Part shown: piece by piece, positions 16,687-25,785 of the stretch
Position numbering within the stretch: position 1 is the stretch's first letter
How the letters are laid out: each line of letters begins with the position of its first letter
From: Muribaculaceae bacterium
GTDB taxonomy: Bacteria; Bacteroidota; Bacteroidia; Bacteroidales; Muribaculaceae
Direction of reading: 5' to 3'
DNA length: 39,337 nucleotides
Assembly (NCBI GenBank): GCA_003979155.1
Contig: RYWL01000010.1
Location: 1,462 to 40,798 of the forward strand
Program-made: the position numbers and the translations under genes
The notes under the pieces: model-generated
Databases searched by the model: none
Seen by the model: only the letters and a program-made list of their open reading frames with translations
What the model was told of the DNA's origin: nothing

Positions 16687-18000
16687 TCAGATTGCGTTGT
16701 CGGGGGTGTCTTCGGCGGTTTTTATCTCTTTTGCGGAAGTCTTGTGTGAGTCGTGCTCGTGGAAAATGAATATGAACAGTATAGCCACAACAGCCGCATA
16801 AGCGGCGAAAATGAGCCACGATGTGCTCCAGCCCTCAATCTGGTCGAGGCCGGGAGCCTTTGAGTACACGTTATGGTTGATAACGGCCTGCGCGCACAGT
16901 GTGCCCACAGTCGCGCCGATGCCGTTGGTCATTATCATGAATAGACCCTGGGCAGATGAGCGTATGTCTTTCGAAGTGCGTTTGTCTACATAAAGCGAGC
17001 CCGATACATTGAAGAAATCAAAAGCCACACCGTAGACAATCATTGAGAGAATAAACAGTCCGACTCCACTGCCGGGATTGCCGAAACCAAAGAATCCGAA
17101 GCGGAGTATCCATGCGCACATGGCCATGAGCATCACGGTCTTGATGCCGTAGCGGCGGAGGAAGAAGGGAATGAGAAGTATGCATAGTGTTTCGCTCACC
17201 TGCGATATGGATATGAGGGCGTTGGCATTGTGCACGCCCCATGTCTGGCCAAATTCGGGCACGGCTCCGAAACTCTGAATGAACGGGTTGGCAAAACTGT
17301 TGGTGATTTGCAGCGATACACCCAGGAGCATAGAGAAGATGAAGAATATGGCCATATCTTTCTTTTTGAAAAGAGCAAAGGCTTTGAGGCCGAGGGCGTC
17401 GGCGAGCGATTTCCGGCCGCCTTTGTTCACCGGGCACTTGGGCATGGTGAGCGAGTAAAGAGCCATGGCGAAACTGAGGATGCCCGATGTTACAAGCTGT
17501 GCGGCTGTGTTCTGATAGCCGGTGAAGTTGACAAAGAGCATGGCGCAAATAAAGCCGATGGTGCCGAAAACACGCACCGGCGGAAAGTGCTTCACACTGT
17601 CGAGACCGGCTCTGTCGAGGGCTGAATATGCCACAGAGTTCGACAGTCCGATAGTAGGCATGAAGAATGCCACCGACACGGTGTAGAGGGTGAATAGAAT
17701 TCCTGCCGAAAGCTCAGTCGTTGTGAGGCCGTAGATGCCTGCTGCGAGCATGAACGCACCGGCTATGAAATGGCATATGCTTAGTGTTTTCTGAGCCTGT
17801 ATCCAGCGGTCGGCCACAATGCCGATCAGGGCAGGCATGAAAATAGACACTACACCTTGTATGGCGTAGAACCATGCTATGTTTTCGCCCAGTCCGTTGA
17901 GAGCGAGATAAGCGCCGAGAGAGGTCAGATAGGAGCCCCATACGGCAAATTCGAGGAAGCCGAGTACGGAAAGGCGGGCTTTGAGCGCTAAGTTCTTCAT
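16687..18000 (-). CDS. MFS transporter, nucleoside permease (NHS/NupG) type
   Basis: 437 residues with about 12 hydrophobic segments typical of the major facilitator fold. The start (KARLSVLGFLEFAVWGSYLTSLGAYL), the FYAIQGVVSIFMPALIGIVADRW region and the GFFGFGNPG stretch resemble the nucleoside:proton symporter family (NupG/XapB), which is common in Bacteroidetes. Substrate is therefore probably a nucleoside, but this is inferred from family only. The C-terminal tail is charged (HEHDSHKTSAKEIK) and cytoplasmic. It sits inside a run of tRNA/rRNA modification and cell-envelope genes, 25 bp after the bifunctional nuclease gene. Confidence 0.82.
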   Translation of the reverse strand: MKNLALKARLSVLGFLEFAVWGSYLTSLGAYLALNGLGENIAWFYAIQGVVSIFMPALIGIVADRWIQAQKTLSICHFIAGAFMLAAGIYGLTTTELSAGILFTLYTVSVAFFMPTIGLSNSVAYSALDRAGLDSVKHFPPVRVFGTIGFICAMLFVNFTGYQNTAAQLVTSGILSFAMALYSLTMPKCPVNKGGRKSLADALGLKAFALFKKKDMAIFFIFSMLLGVSLQITNSFANPFIQSFGAVPEFGQTWGVHNANALISISQVSETLCILLIPFFLRRYGIKTVMLMAMCAWILRFGFFGFGNPGSGVGLFILSMIVYGVAFDFFNVSGSLYVDKRTSKDIRSSAQGLFMIMTNGIGATVGTLCAQAVINHNVYSKAPGLDQIEGWSTSWLIFAAYAAVVAILFIFIFHEHDSHKTSAKEIKTAEDTPDNAI

Positions 18001-18025
18001 TTTTAATATGGCGTTTTAAGGTTTT

Positions 18026-18736
18026 TTAGATGTTGTCGGCTGTAAGTTGGTCGTCGCCGTCGCGAAGCTTCTTTTTCTTGTCGAGAATTTTGCTTACGCG
18101 TTCGGCTTCTTCATATTCTTCGTTGTCGATAAGCTCGGAGAGTGTCGTTTCGAGCTGTTCGATGCTCATTTGTTCTGGCCGAGGCGATTCATTGCCGTTG
18201 TATGGCGGCCTTTGCGAGCGTCGGGATGTTATGTCGTTGTCGTCGTTGAAAGCCGGATTGTTGTCGTCGGCATCTTCGTCGAGAGAGTCTTCGTCGAGTT
18301 CGCCGCTTTTGGTGAACTCTCCGTTGTCGATGATGAACCCGGTTCGCTCGATAATATCGGCAGTAGTGTAAATCGGTGCATGAGCACGCAGGGCAATGGC
18401 TATGGCGTCGGACGTGCGAGCGTCGATAGTGACGGTGCGGTTTCCGTCGGTGAAAGTGAGTTCGCTTGAGAATATGCCGTCCTCAAAGCGGTAGATGAAC
18501 ACTTGCGAGAGCTTTACGCCAAAAGCGTGAGCGAAACTCACAAAGAGGTCGTGGGTGAGGGGCCGCGGCGTGCGTATGCCCTCGAGCGATATGGCGATAG
18601 ACTGAGCCTCCGAAGCTCCGATGACTACCGGAATGCGGCGCGGGCCCTCGCTCTCGGCAAGAATGAGGGCGTAGGCTCCCGACTGCAGCTGACTGTACGA
18701 GAGTCCGAGCACGTAGAGGCTGATTCTTTCGTTCAT
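18026..18736 (-). CDS. Bifunctional nuclease family protein (DUF151) with C-terminal UVR motif
   Basis: 236 residues. Residues 1-135 match the DUF151 fold (VLGLSYSQLQSGAYALIL; RIPVVIGASEAQSIAISLEG; DARTSDAIAIALRA), a family whose plant member has RNase and DNase activity. A strongly acidic, disordered linker follows (about 140-195). The tail, about 198-225, is a UVR-type helical hairpin (EQLETTLSELIDNEEYEEAERVSKIL), as found in UvrB/UvrC and some chaperone adaptors. DUF151 plus UVR is the usual architecture in Bacteroidetes. The cellular role is not established. Four bases separate it from mnmA upstream. Confidence 0.88.
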   Translation of the reverse strand: MNERISLYVLGLSYSQLQSGAYALILAESEGPRRIPVVIGASEAQSIAISLEGIRTPRPLTHDLFVSFAHAFGVKLSQVFIYRFEDGIFSSELTFTDGNRTVTIDARTSDAIAIALRAHAPIYTTADIIERTGFIIDNGEFTKSGELDEDSLDEDADDNNPAFNDDNDITSRRSQRPPYNGNESPRPEQMSIEQLETTLSELIDNEEYEEAERVSKILDKKKKLRDGDDQLTADNI

Positions 18737-18740
18737 ATGG

Positions 18741-19868
18741 CTATCGGTTTAAATTTGACGAAATTACCGAGCGTCCGGTGATAATGCCGGAGCCGTAACA
18801 TATATGTGCCGACGGGTCGTAGACCGCAGTAAACTGGCCCGGTGCTATGCCCTGCACTTTTACATCCGACTCGATTACATATTCGCCTTCGGCATCGGGC
18901 ATGCGGCGTATGCGGCCCGGCATGAATTCGGGTGTGTGGCGGTTTTTGAACCGTATGGCCACACCTTCGTCGCCGAGCACTTCGTTGCCCCATGGGTTAC
19001 GCGATATGAAGTGCATCTCGGCCAGATGCAGTGTGCGGCCATATTGCTTTTCGGTGTCGTAGCCGCGCGATACATAGAGCACGTTGTCGTCAACGTTCTT
19101 GCGCACAACAAACCACGGGCCACCGCTGAGCCCCAGTCCTTTGCGCTGCCCTATGGTGTGGAACCAGTAGCCGCGGTGCTCGCCGAGCTTGCGGCCGGTC
19201 TCGATTTCGATAATCGGGCCGGGCTTTTCTCCGAGATGTCGGCGTATGAAGTCGTTGTAGTTGATTTTTCCGAGAAAGCATATGCCCTGCGAATCGCGTC
19301 TGAATGCGTTGGGGAGCTTCGCTTCTACTGCAATGCGACGCACTTCGGCTTTGGGCAGGTCGCCGAGCGGAAATATAATATGACTGAGCTGCTCGCCGCT
19401 GATTCGTGCCAGAAAGTCGGTCTGGTCTTTGACCGGGTCGATAGCTGTAGCGAGCCATTTCACACCTTCGGAATCGATGTATGTAGATGCGTAGTGGCCT
19501 GTGGCTGTCTGCCGGTATTCGCGACCCCAGCGTTGCTCGAAGTATCCGAATTTAATTATGGAGTTGCACATTATATCGGGATTCGGAGTGAGGCCGGCTC
19601 GCACTGTGCGGAGAGCGTACTCCATCACATTGTCCCAATATTCCTGGTGAAGCGATACAACGTCGAAAGGCAGGCCGTATTTACGCGCTATGAGCGAGCA
19701 CATCTCTATATCCTCTTCGGCCGAGCAGTCGCCTTCGTCGGTGTCCATGCCTATGCGGATGTAGAACAAGTGCATGGGCACACCCTGCTCGTACAGGCGG
19801 TGTACGGTGACCGCGCTGTCGACACCGCCCGAAATCAAAACTGCTGTAGTTTCTGCCTTTGTGCTCAT
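18741..19868 (-). CDS. mnmA: tRNA-specific 2-thiouridylase MnmA
   Basis: 375 residues. It inserts sulfur at C2 of the wobble uridine (U34) of tRNA-Lys, -Glu and -Gln. The PP-loop ATP-binding motif is SGGVDS (residues 13-18). The two catalytic cysteines are Cys101 (in [13 protein letters not shown]) and Cys197 (in SQGICFLGK). TGHYA and the C-terminal beta-barrel ([26 protein letters not shown]) are also present. Seven bases separate it from the DUF5106 gene upstream and four from the nuclease gene downstream, so it is inside one transcript. Confidence 0.96.
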   Translation of the reverse strand: MSTKAETTAVLISGGVDSAVTVHRLYEQGVPMHLFYIRIGMDTDEGDCSAEEDIEMCSLIARKYGLPFDVVSLHQEYWDNVMEYALRTVRAGLTPNPDIMCNSIIKFGYFEQRWGREYRQTATGHYASTYIDSEGVKWLATAIDPVKDQTDFLARISGEQLSHIIFPLGDLPKAEVRRIAVEAKLPNAFRRDSQGICFLGKINYNDFIRRHLGEKPGPIIEIETGRKLGEHRGYWFHTIGQRKGLGLSGGPWFVVRKNVDDNVLYVSRGYDTEKQYGRTLHLAEMHFISRNPWGNEVLGDEGVAIRFKNRHTPEFMPGRIRRMPDAEGEYVIESDVKVQGIAPGQFTAVYDPSAHICYGSGIITGRSVISSNLNR

Positions 19869-19875
19869 GCTGTGC

Positions 19876-20865
19876 TTACTCTGTGGTTTCTGTAGCTTGT
19901 TCCTGCTGCTGACGGGCAGCTTCGATGGCTGCTTCGCGCAGTTGTTTCTTTATTTCGGCCTGCGTCTTCTTGAGCTGTATTGCTCCGCGGAATGAGTTGA
20001 GGAAATAATTCTCGTTTATACCGGTAAGAAGCACTTTGTGGTCTTTGTTGAGGAAGTAGAAGGTGGGGAGGGTGCGGATGTCGAAGTAGTCGTACGCATC
20101 GGGCATAGCCACGCACTGCCAGCCTTCGGGCGTGTTCTCAATTGCCTTAGGCCAGCTCTCGTCGTCGGTGTCGCCGGGATATATGCTCACTATGGTGAGC
20201 TCACCGTTTTTCACCAGTTCCTGGGTCGAGGGGTCGGCGTTGAACCGTACACGGGCCATGGAGCAGTCCATGCAGTCGGGGTCATTGAAAAAGAGGAAGA
20301 TAGAGTTGCCCGTAATGGCATCGAGAGTAGCCGACGAGCCGTCGCTCTTTGTTATGGCAATTGGCGGAACGATAGAGCCGACCGATGAGCTCTCGAGTAT
20401 TCGCACATGGCTTTCGTAGCGAGCCCGGTCGACTTTCGATATCTTTTTGTGTTTTGCGGCGGCTTTTGCGAAAGGCAGATACACCTCGGGCGAGTTGTAT
20501 TGTGCCGTGTCGCTGAAGAGCCAGTTTTCGGCCATGTTTGCCAGTTTGAGCGTTATGTCGCCTTTTTTCTCGAAGCGCTTGAGCAGCTTATCGACTGCAA
20601 CATGTGTCGTGTCGGCCGACGCATGGGGAATGATGCTTATCCAGTCGCCGAAGACAGTGTTGAATTTTTCGGGCTCGTTCATGGCGCGTTCGAAATTACA
20701 GCGGTCCCAGAAGCGGCTCACTATATAGTCGCAACGGTTTTGAAACATCTGCATCGAGTCGGGCGGCACGGGGTAGGGAAAAAGGTCGCCGGTTGCTGCC
20801 GATGTCTTCTGTGCGCCTATTGCGAGCGTGGCCAAAAAAATTATACTGTAGATTATATTTTTCAT
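19876..20865 (-). CDS. DUF5106 / thioredoxin-like exported protein
   Basis: 329 residues when started at 20865, which gives an N-terminal signal peptide ([19 protein letters not shown], cleaved near residue 23). The upstream in-frame extension to 20928 covers the promoter and is not used. Residues about 28-155 are the helical DUF5106 region found before thioredoxin folds in Bacteroidetes. Residues 160-300 are thioredoxin-like with a CMDC redox motif (Cys198-Cys201, in [10 protein letters not shown]) and a cis-Pro loop ([10 protein letters not shown]). It probably acts in periplasmic thiol-disulfide exchange; substrate unknown. The C-terminal 25 residues are a Gln/Glu-rich helix. First gene of the seven-gene run. 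Confidence 0.85.
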   Translation of the reverse strand: MKNIIYSIIFLATLAIGAQKTSAATGDLFPYPVPPDSMQMFQNRCDYIVSRFWDRCNFERAMNEPEKFNTVFGDWISIIPHASADTTHVAVDKLLKRFEKKGDITLKLANMAENWLFSDTAQYNSPEVYLPFAKAAAKHKKISKVDRARYESHVRILESSSVGSIVPPIAITKSDGSSATLDAITGNSIFLFFNDPDCMDCSMARVRFNADPSTQELVKNGELTIVSIYPGDTDDESWPKAIENTPEGWQCVAMPDAYDYFDIRTLPTFYFLNKDHKVLLTGINENYFLNSFRGAIQLKKTQAEIKKQLREAAIEAARQQQEQATETTE

Positions 20866-20898
20866 AATGGTTAAGCGGCTTATAATGCCTTTATCGGA

Positions 20899-20929
20899 CA
20901 AAATTAGCAAAAAACTGTCACGCGGCAAA
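20899..20929 (-). promoter_or_regulatory. Promoter of the seven-gene run (DUF5106 to TPR)
   Basis: Minus strand: TTTG (20929-20926), exactly 19 nt, then TAATTTTG (20906-20899). This is a consensus Bacteroidetes promoter. Predicted transcription start is near 20893, about 28 nt before the DUF5106 start codon. The remaining 95 bp up to the next terminator show nothing else. Confidence 0.75.
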
Positions 20930-21026
20930 ATCGGCGCTCTCGATTTGTGGAATTTTACAGTCTTATCAGTCTTAACAAATTCGGAGCCTCGGATGTTAAC
21001 TCCCGGCTGCGGTATTGCCGATAAAA

Positions 21027-21058
21027 AAGGCCGCAGCTCTATATGGAACTGCGGCCTT
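21027..21058 (-). terminator. Intrinsic terminator of the PpiD-like gene
   Basis: Read on the minus strand, AAGGCCGCAG pairs with CTGCGGCCTT around a 12-nt loop, and the right arm runs into TTTTTT. It begins 23 nt after the stop codon at 21082. Confidence 0.85.
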
Positions 21059-21081
21059 GAGTATTGTCGTTTTTTTGAGTG

Positions 21082-23181
21082 TTATTCGCCTACGCCTTGG
21101 ATGAAGTTGAGCGAGCGGTTGTCGATTTTGTCGCTGCCGAGGAGAAGAACGAGAGTGTTGGGACGGCGAGCAAGACCGAATGTGGAGTTGAAGCGGTTGC
21201 CGTACTCAGCCTCGTTGTAGGGGCGGTTGTCGGTATCAATCTGCTTGACTTCAAAAACCATGACACCACGGTTGCCTTTCAGGGGGCCGACAAGCTTGCC
21301 CTGGGGAGCGGCTGCAATAGCACCCTGGAGTGCGCTTTCGCCGATGCCGATGTTGAGCAGGGTAGGAGTGGTGATGTTTACGTTGCCTTCTGCGACTTCA
21401 GCACCCATGATTTTGCTGTAGCCTTCGATATCGTTGGCTTTGCCGGCGTAGTCGGCAACGAGCTTCTCGGCTTTCTTGGCATTGCGTGCAAGAGTGGTGA
21501 GACGTGTGTTTACGGCGGGGCTGGTGTAGGGCAGATAGTCTTTGTATATGTCTTTTACAGCCACGGCGAGGAGATACGACTGACGGTCGTCCTGAAGCAG
21601 GGGCGAAACCTGACCTTTTTTAGCGTCCATGGCCCATTTTACGAAGCGGCGGCTTTCGCGAGCATTGCCGATGCCGGTCGACGAGTTGCTTATCTGGTCG
21701 GAGAGCAGGGAGTAGCCTGCATCGGTGGCGTTTTTTTCAAATTCGTCGACCGACGAATTGTTGCTCACATAAGTGCGGAGGGCTGTGGTGAGGTCGGTGA
21801 GGGTTTGCTGCGAGGGGTCGACAGTATACTCGATAAGAGCGATTTCATAGAAGTCTTTGGGGCTGTTGCGCTTGTTCACGCGATAGATTGCGCTCACGGC
21901 GTTGCCCTGGATGCTGTCGGTATATACGAAAGCTTTGCCGATAGTTGCGTTGGCAAGAGTATTGCGGAGCTTGGTGTCGATGCCGTTTGCTTCAAGCGAT
22001 GTCCATACGCTGTCCTGTGCGGCGATGTTAGAGCCGTTGGAGTAGCTTGCAAGTGCGGTCGAGGGAGTGATTGTGCTGAGGATGCTGTCGAGGTTTACCT
22101 CGGGAGCGGCCTGAATCATCGAGATGTTGATTGAGTCGATGCCGGTCGATGTTTCAAGCACTTTGGCGATTGTGTACGAATCGGCTTCGCGGCTGATGAT
22201 TGAAGCGGTGCCTGCGGGGGTTTCTTTGACAAATTTGCTGAGGTTGTTGTCGCGGATAGCCGAGAGGGGCACACGCTCGGTGCTTACAGCGAAGCGAGTG
22301 TCGGCGGCAACGCCTTCTGTGCCGGGTTTTTCGTTGAGAGCTACAAGAGCGTTTTCAACGGCATTCTGGCCTTCGATGCGGTCGGCGCGCGAGGGCTCGA
22401 TAGGCACGTAGATGTACTGTATCTCGCGAGTTTCTTCGGGAATGCGGTAGTTTTCTTTTTCAGATTCCCAGTAAGCTTTTACATCTGCATCGGAGAACTC
22501 GATTTCTTCGTCGGGAATACCGGCGATGTCGCGGTTTACATATGCGATATGACGGGCAACGGCGTTGTCGTCGTAGTAAGCCTTGGCGTCGAGTTTGTTG
22601 TATGTATAGAGACCGTTGATGAGGCCCATAAATTTCTGGTTGAGCATGGAGGCCTCAACGTTCTTCTCCTGGTCGGCCCAGATTGAGCGGAGCTGCTGGC
22701 CGGCTTCTGCGGGAAGGCCGTATTTAGCGGGGTTCTGTATTGCGTCGAAAACGACAGCGCCAGAAATCTCGGGGAGGCCGAGCTGCTGCGACAGATAGTA
22801 AATCATCTGCTGTGCTGCGGGGTGGGGAGCAGAGCCGGTGAGAGCGTCGGTGAGCTCCTGGTCGGTAACTTTGATGCCGAGGTCTTCGTACTCTTTGTTG
22901 AGAAGCTTCTCTGTGAGCAGACCCTGGATAACGGTCTGTGTGAGCATGTCGCTGCTATAGTCGCGGCCCTGGTTGCGGAGTTGTTCGCCTGCTTGCGCGA
23001 GACGCTGCTGGTAGTCCTGAAATTCAACTGTTACGCCGCCGGCTTTAGCCACGGTAGTAGGATGGCCGAAGTATGTGCGGCCCGATGTGAGGAAGTCTCC
23101 CAGGATAAAAGCGAGGAGTGCCACTATGATGATGATGAACAGTAGCGCCGATTTTTTCCTGATTTTCTCTAAGGTTGCCAT
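21082..23181 (-). CDS. Membrane-anchored SurA/PpiD-like peptidyl-prolyl isomerase
   Basis: 699 residues, PpiD-like in length and layout. The start at 23181 (MATLEKIRKKSALL) puts a positively charged tail before one transmembrane helix (about residues 13-32). The in-frame extension to 23253 covers the promoter. A SurA-type N-terminal chaperone domain follows (VTDQELTDALTG; about 60-260), then two parvulin-like regions. The second contains AMDAKKGQVSPLLQDD and the QGKLVGPLKGNRGVMVFEV pattern. Such proteins stand in the inner membrane facing the periplasm and assist folding of outer-membrane and exported proteins. It has its own promoter and terminator. Catalytic activity of the parvulin domains is uncertain. 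Confidence 0.88.
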   Translation of the reverse strand: MATLEKIRKKSALLFIIIIVALLAFILGDFLTSGRTYFGHPTTVAKAGGVTVEFQDYQQRLAQAGEQLRNQGRDYSSDMLTQTVIQGLLTEKLLNKEYEDLGIKVTDQELTDALTGSAPHPAAQQMIYYLSQQLGLPEISGAVVFDAIQNPAKYGLPAEAGQQLRSIWADQEKNVEASMLNQKFMGLINGLYTYNKLDAKAYYDDNAVARHIAYVNRDIAGIPDEEIEFSDADVKAYWESEKENYRIPEETREIQYIYVPIEPSRADRIEGQNAVENALVALNEKPGTEGVAADTRFAVSTERVPLSAIRDNNLSKFVKETPAGTASIISREADSYTIAKVLETSTGIDSINISMIQAAPEVNLDSILSTITPSTALASYSNGSNIAAQDSVWTSLEANGIDTKLRNTLANATIGKAFVYTDSIQGNAVSAIYRVNKRNSPKDFYEIALIEYTVDPSQQTLTDLTTALRTYVSNNSSVDEFEKNATDAGYSLLSDQISNSSTGIGNARESRRFVKWAMDAKKGQVSPLLQDDRQSYLLAVAVKDIYKDYLPYTSPAVNTRLTTLARNAKKAEKLVADYAGKANDIEGYSKIMGAEVAEGNVNITTPTLLNIGIGESALQGAIAAAPQGKLVGPLKGNRGVMVFEVKQIDTDNRPYNEAEYGNRFNSTFGLARRPNTLVLLLGSDKIDNRSLNFIQGVGE

Positions 23182-23223
23182 TGTATGATAAGTGGTTTTA
23201 TTATTTTCGTGATAAAAAGCGCA

Positions 23224-23254
23224 CAAAGATACACTTTTTTGCCGAAACATCAAA
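23224..23254 (-). promoter_or_regulatory. Promoter of the PpiD-like gene
   Basis: Minus strand: TTTG (23254-23251), 19 nt, then TATCTTTG (23231-23224), a full match to the Bacteroidetes consensus. Predicted start of transcription is near 23218, leaving a leader of about 36 nt. Confidence 0.8.
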
Positions 23255-23313
23255 AGAAGGGGTGAAAAATCGCATGATTGCCTTCAAAAAATGTCTCACG
23301 GAAGCCTGAAATG

Positions 23314-25734
23314 TCAGAATTCGACAGACAAGCGCACGTTGAGCTGGCGGCGTGTGAGGTAGTTTGGAACGGCGTATTGTATGTTGTTTACGTCAGTAAC
23401 CCAATAGTAACTGCTCACGTTGCTGATGTCGAGCAGATTGAATACATCAACTCCGAGCCACACGCTCTTGAATGAGCGGAAGAAGCCTGTGCGGTGTTCG
23501 CCTTCTTTGGGCGGCGAGAGCAGGGCGTAGGCGAGTCCTATGTCAAGTCGTTTGTAGGCCGGCGGACGGAAATAGCCTTTGTCGCGGCTGCCGCGGGGCG
23601 GTGTGGTGGGCAGGCTGTCGGAGAAAATGCCGCGGAGACTGAATTTAAGTCGGGGAAATTTCGGAAAGTAATCGGTGAAGAACATCGCGAACGAATATCG
23701 CTGGTCGGTGGGGCGCGGCACTTTTTTGCCATTAAGCTCCTCCATAGTCTTCATCAGGGAGAAGCTGAGCCATGAGTCGCTGCCGGGCACGAACTGTCCG
23801 AAGAGCTTCAGGTCGAGGCCGTAGGTGTAGCCGCTGGTGAGGTTCTGGCCGGAGTATACGAGTTTGAGGTTGTCGATTTCGTATGGAATGAGGTTGCCGA
23901 GATTTTTATAATAAGCCTCGCCTGAAATTTTGAATGGTCGGCCCATTGTGCGGAATGTGTAGTCGGCTCCGGCGATAAACTGCAGCGAGCGCTGGCTCTT
24001 GATGTCGGAGTTGAGTTGTATAGTCACGTTGCCGTATTCGTCTTCGACCGGCATTCGGAATTCCTTGTAGAAGGGAGCCTGATAATAGAGACCCGTGGCG
24101 AAGCGGAGCGAGAGCCGCTGATTGCCGGTAGGCACGAATCCTACGCTCAGGCGCGGGCTTACGAGCAGTTCTTTGTTCCAGCTCCAGTATGAGAAGCGCA
24201 GGCCACCGTTTATGTTGAAATATCCGTGGCGCGAATCAATGCGGTAAGTGTCCATTGCATACAGCGACATGCGCTGTGTGCTTATGTCGTGGTGCGACGA
24301 GCGGTTGTATACCACTTTGAGCGCGTCGGGGTCGAAGGGCAGGGAGTATCCGGCCGAGTCGCGGAGCTCCCATTCGCGTTCGCGGTCGTAGATTTTCTCG
24401 GAGTTGAAATTGATGCCGTAGCTTATATTGTGGCGGCTGATGCCTGTGGCACCGCGGAGGCCGAGCGAAAACACAGATGCCTTGAAGCGGTTGCGCGCGT
24501 GCTCGTGATAGCGTCCGACGCCGAGCTCGCCGCCGACACTCTCGCCGTTGCCGCTGCCGTCGGTGCCGGCCTGGTCGAGCCAGTATTCGCCGGAGATGTC
24601 GTACGATACAAGTTCGTTGGTGAAGAATCCCGAGGCTAAAAGCGCGAATTCGTTGGCTTTGTCGGGCTTAAACGTGATTGTTCCGGCTCCGAAATAAGTT
24701 TCGAACCGGTCTTTCTCCATGCCGTCGAAGTATACTGTGAATTCTTTGGCATCGGTCGATGTACCGAATTTAGTAGTGCGGTTGTGGGGAATGAACTTAT
24801 AGTTGTTCACCGACACATTACCGAGCACCGACAGCTTCCATTTTGGGCTGAAGGTGTATGTCATGTGGGTCTGATAGTCGAAGAATTTCGGGTCATACTC
24901 GCCTTTTTCGTCGAGAGAGCCGAGCAGCGATGAGTTTTGCTTGTAGCGTATGCCGTGGAGCTGCGAGAAGCGGCGGTGATTCGAGCCTATGGTGAGCGAG
25001 CCGCCCATGAGCGAGGCCGATACGGCGCCTTCGAAAGCTTCGGGCTCGCGGTATGTGATATCGAGGGCTGAGCTCATGCGGTCGCCATACTGCGCGGAGA
25101 AGCCACCGGTGGAGAACCCGATAGCTCCCACCATGTCGGGATTGACAATGCTGAGGCCTTCCTGCTGGCCCGATGATATGAGCTGCGGACGATATACTTC
25201 GATGCCGTTGATGTACACGCTGTTCTCGTCGTAAGAGCCTCCGCGGACGCTGTACTGGCTCGACATTTCGTTGTTTGAGTTTACGCCGGCGAGGGTGGTG
25301 AGCATCGATTCGACCGAGCCGCCCGACACGTCGGGTGCCAGACGGAAATCTTTGCGGTCGAGTTTCTGCATGCCGCCCATTTGTTTCTGATAGTCGGTTA
25401 CTTCGATTCCTCCGAGGGTGTATGATGCCGGCTGCATCTTCACGTTTACCGTCACTTCGCCCGATGGGTCAATCAGGCGCCGGCGCGATTCTTCGTAGCC
25501 TATGCATGAGAAAGTGATACGCAGAGTGTCGGTCTCGGGAGAGGTAAGTGAGTAGCGTCCGTCGGCACCGGTAGTGGTGCCGAGTGTTTTCCCGATTTTT
25601 ACGGTTACGAACTCCATGGGCTCATTGTTCTCATCGGTCACGGTGCCCGATATTTTTACGGCACCCTTGGCCGCGGCAGCGAGTGCGCCGAGCAGCACGA
25701 AGTATAATATTATGATTAAGCGGAGTTTCTTCAT
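23314..25734 (-). CDS. TonB-dependent receptor with N-terminal carboxypeptidase-regulatory-like domain
   Basis: 806 residues. A signal peptide (MKKLRLIIILYFVLLGALAAAA) is followed by a CarboxypepD_reg-like domain (about 25-110, VKISGTVTDENNEPMEFVTVKIG). Next comes a plug domain (about 125-245, with YSVRGGSYDENSVYINGIEVY) and a 22-strand outer-membrane barrel ending in Phe, the usual signal for barrel insertion. The length and the lack of a SusD partner argue against a SusC-type glycan transporter, so this is a general TonB receptor, perhaps for a metal chelate, cofactor or peptide. It lies 51 bp after a radical SAM gene on the same strand. The ligand cannot be read from sequence. Confidence 0.93.
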   Translation of the reverse strand: MKKLRLIIILYFVLLGALAAAAKGAVKISGTVTDENNEPMEFVTVKIGKTLGTTTGADGRYSLTSPETDTLRITFSCIGYEESRRRLIDPSGEVTVNVKMQPASYTLGGIEVTDYQKQMGGMQKLDRKDFRLAPDVSGGSVESMLTTLAGVNSNNEMSSQYSVRGGSYDENSVYINGIEVYRPQLISSGQQEGLSIVNPDMVGAIGFSTGGFSAQYGDRMSSALDITYREPEAFEGAVSASLMGGSLTIGSNHRRFSQLHGIRYKQNSSLLGSLDEKGEYDPKFFDYQTHMTYTFSPKWKLSVLGNVSVNNYKFIPHNRTTKFGTSTDAKEFTVYFDGMEKDRFETYFGAGTITFKPDKANEFALLASGFFTNELVSYDISGEYWLDQAGTDGSGNGESVGGELGVGRYHEHARNRFKASVFSLGLRGATGISRHNISYGINFNSEKIYDREREWELRDSAGYSLPFDPDALKVVYNRSSHHDISTQRMSLYAMDTYRIDSRHGYFNINGGLRFSYWSWNKELLVSPRLSVGFVPTGNQRLSLRFATGLYYQAPFYKEFRMPVEDEYGNVTIQLNSDIKSQRSLQFIAGADYTFRTMGRPFKISGEAYYKNLGNLIPYEIDNLKLVYSGQNLTSGYTYGLDLKLFGQFVPGSDSWLSFSLMKTMEELNGKKVPRPTDQRYSFAMFFTDYFPKFPRLKFSLRGIFSDSLPTTPPRGSRDKGYFRPPAYKRLDIGLAYALLSPPKEGEHRTGFFRSFKSVWLGVDVFNLLDISNVSSYYWVTDVNNIQYAVPNYLTRRQLNVRLSVEF

Positions 25735-25785
25735 TACTTTCTTATAACGAAAAAACTCCGCGAAAATTGCACAAGGCCTTTCCCG

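Noticed and set aside
15375-16769. 464-codon open frame on the plus strand
   Set aside because: It lies fully opposite kdsA and rsmE, which have clear family motifs. Its protein is low in structure-like sequence and rich in Cys, Val and Gly, as expected from the reverse strand of GC-rich codons.
18804-19895. 363-codon open frame on the plus strand
   Set aside because: It is opposite mnmA with no recognisable domain; a reverse-strand artefact of codon bias.
21079-22134. 351-codon open frame on the plus strand
   Set aside because: It is opposite the PpiD-like gene, has no start signal and shows no family features.
23314-25734. SusC-type nutrient transporter
   Set aside because: The protein is about 200 residues shorter than typical SusC, and no SusD gene follows.
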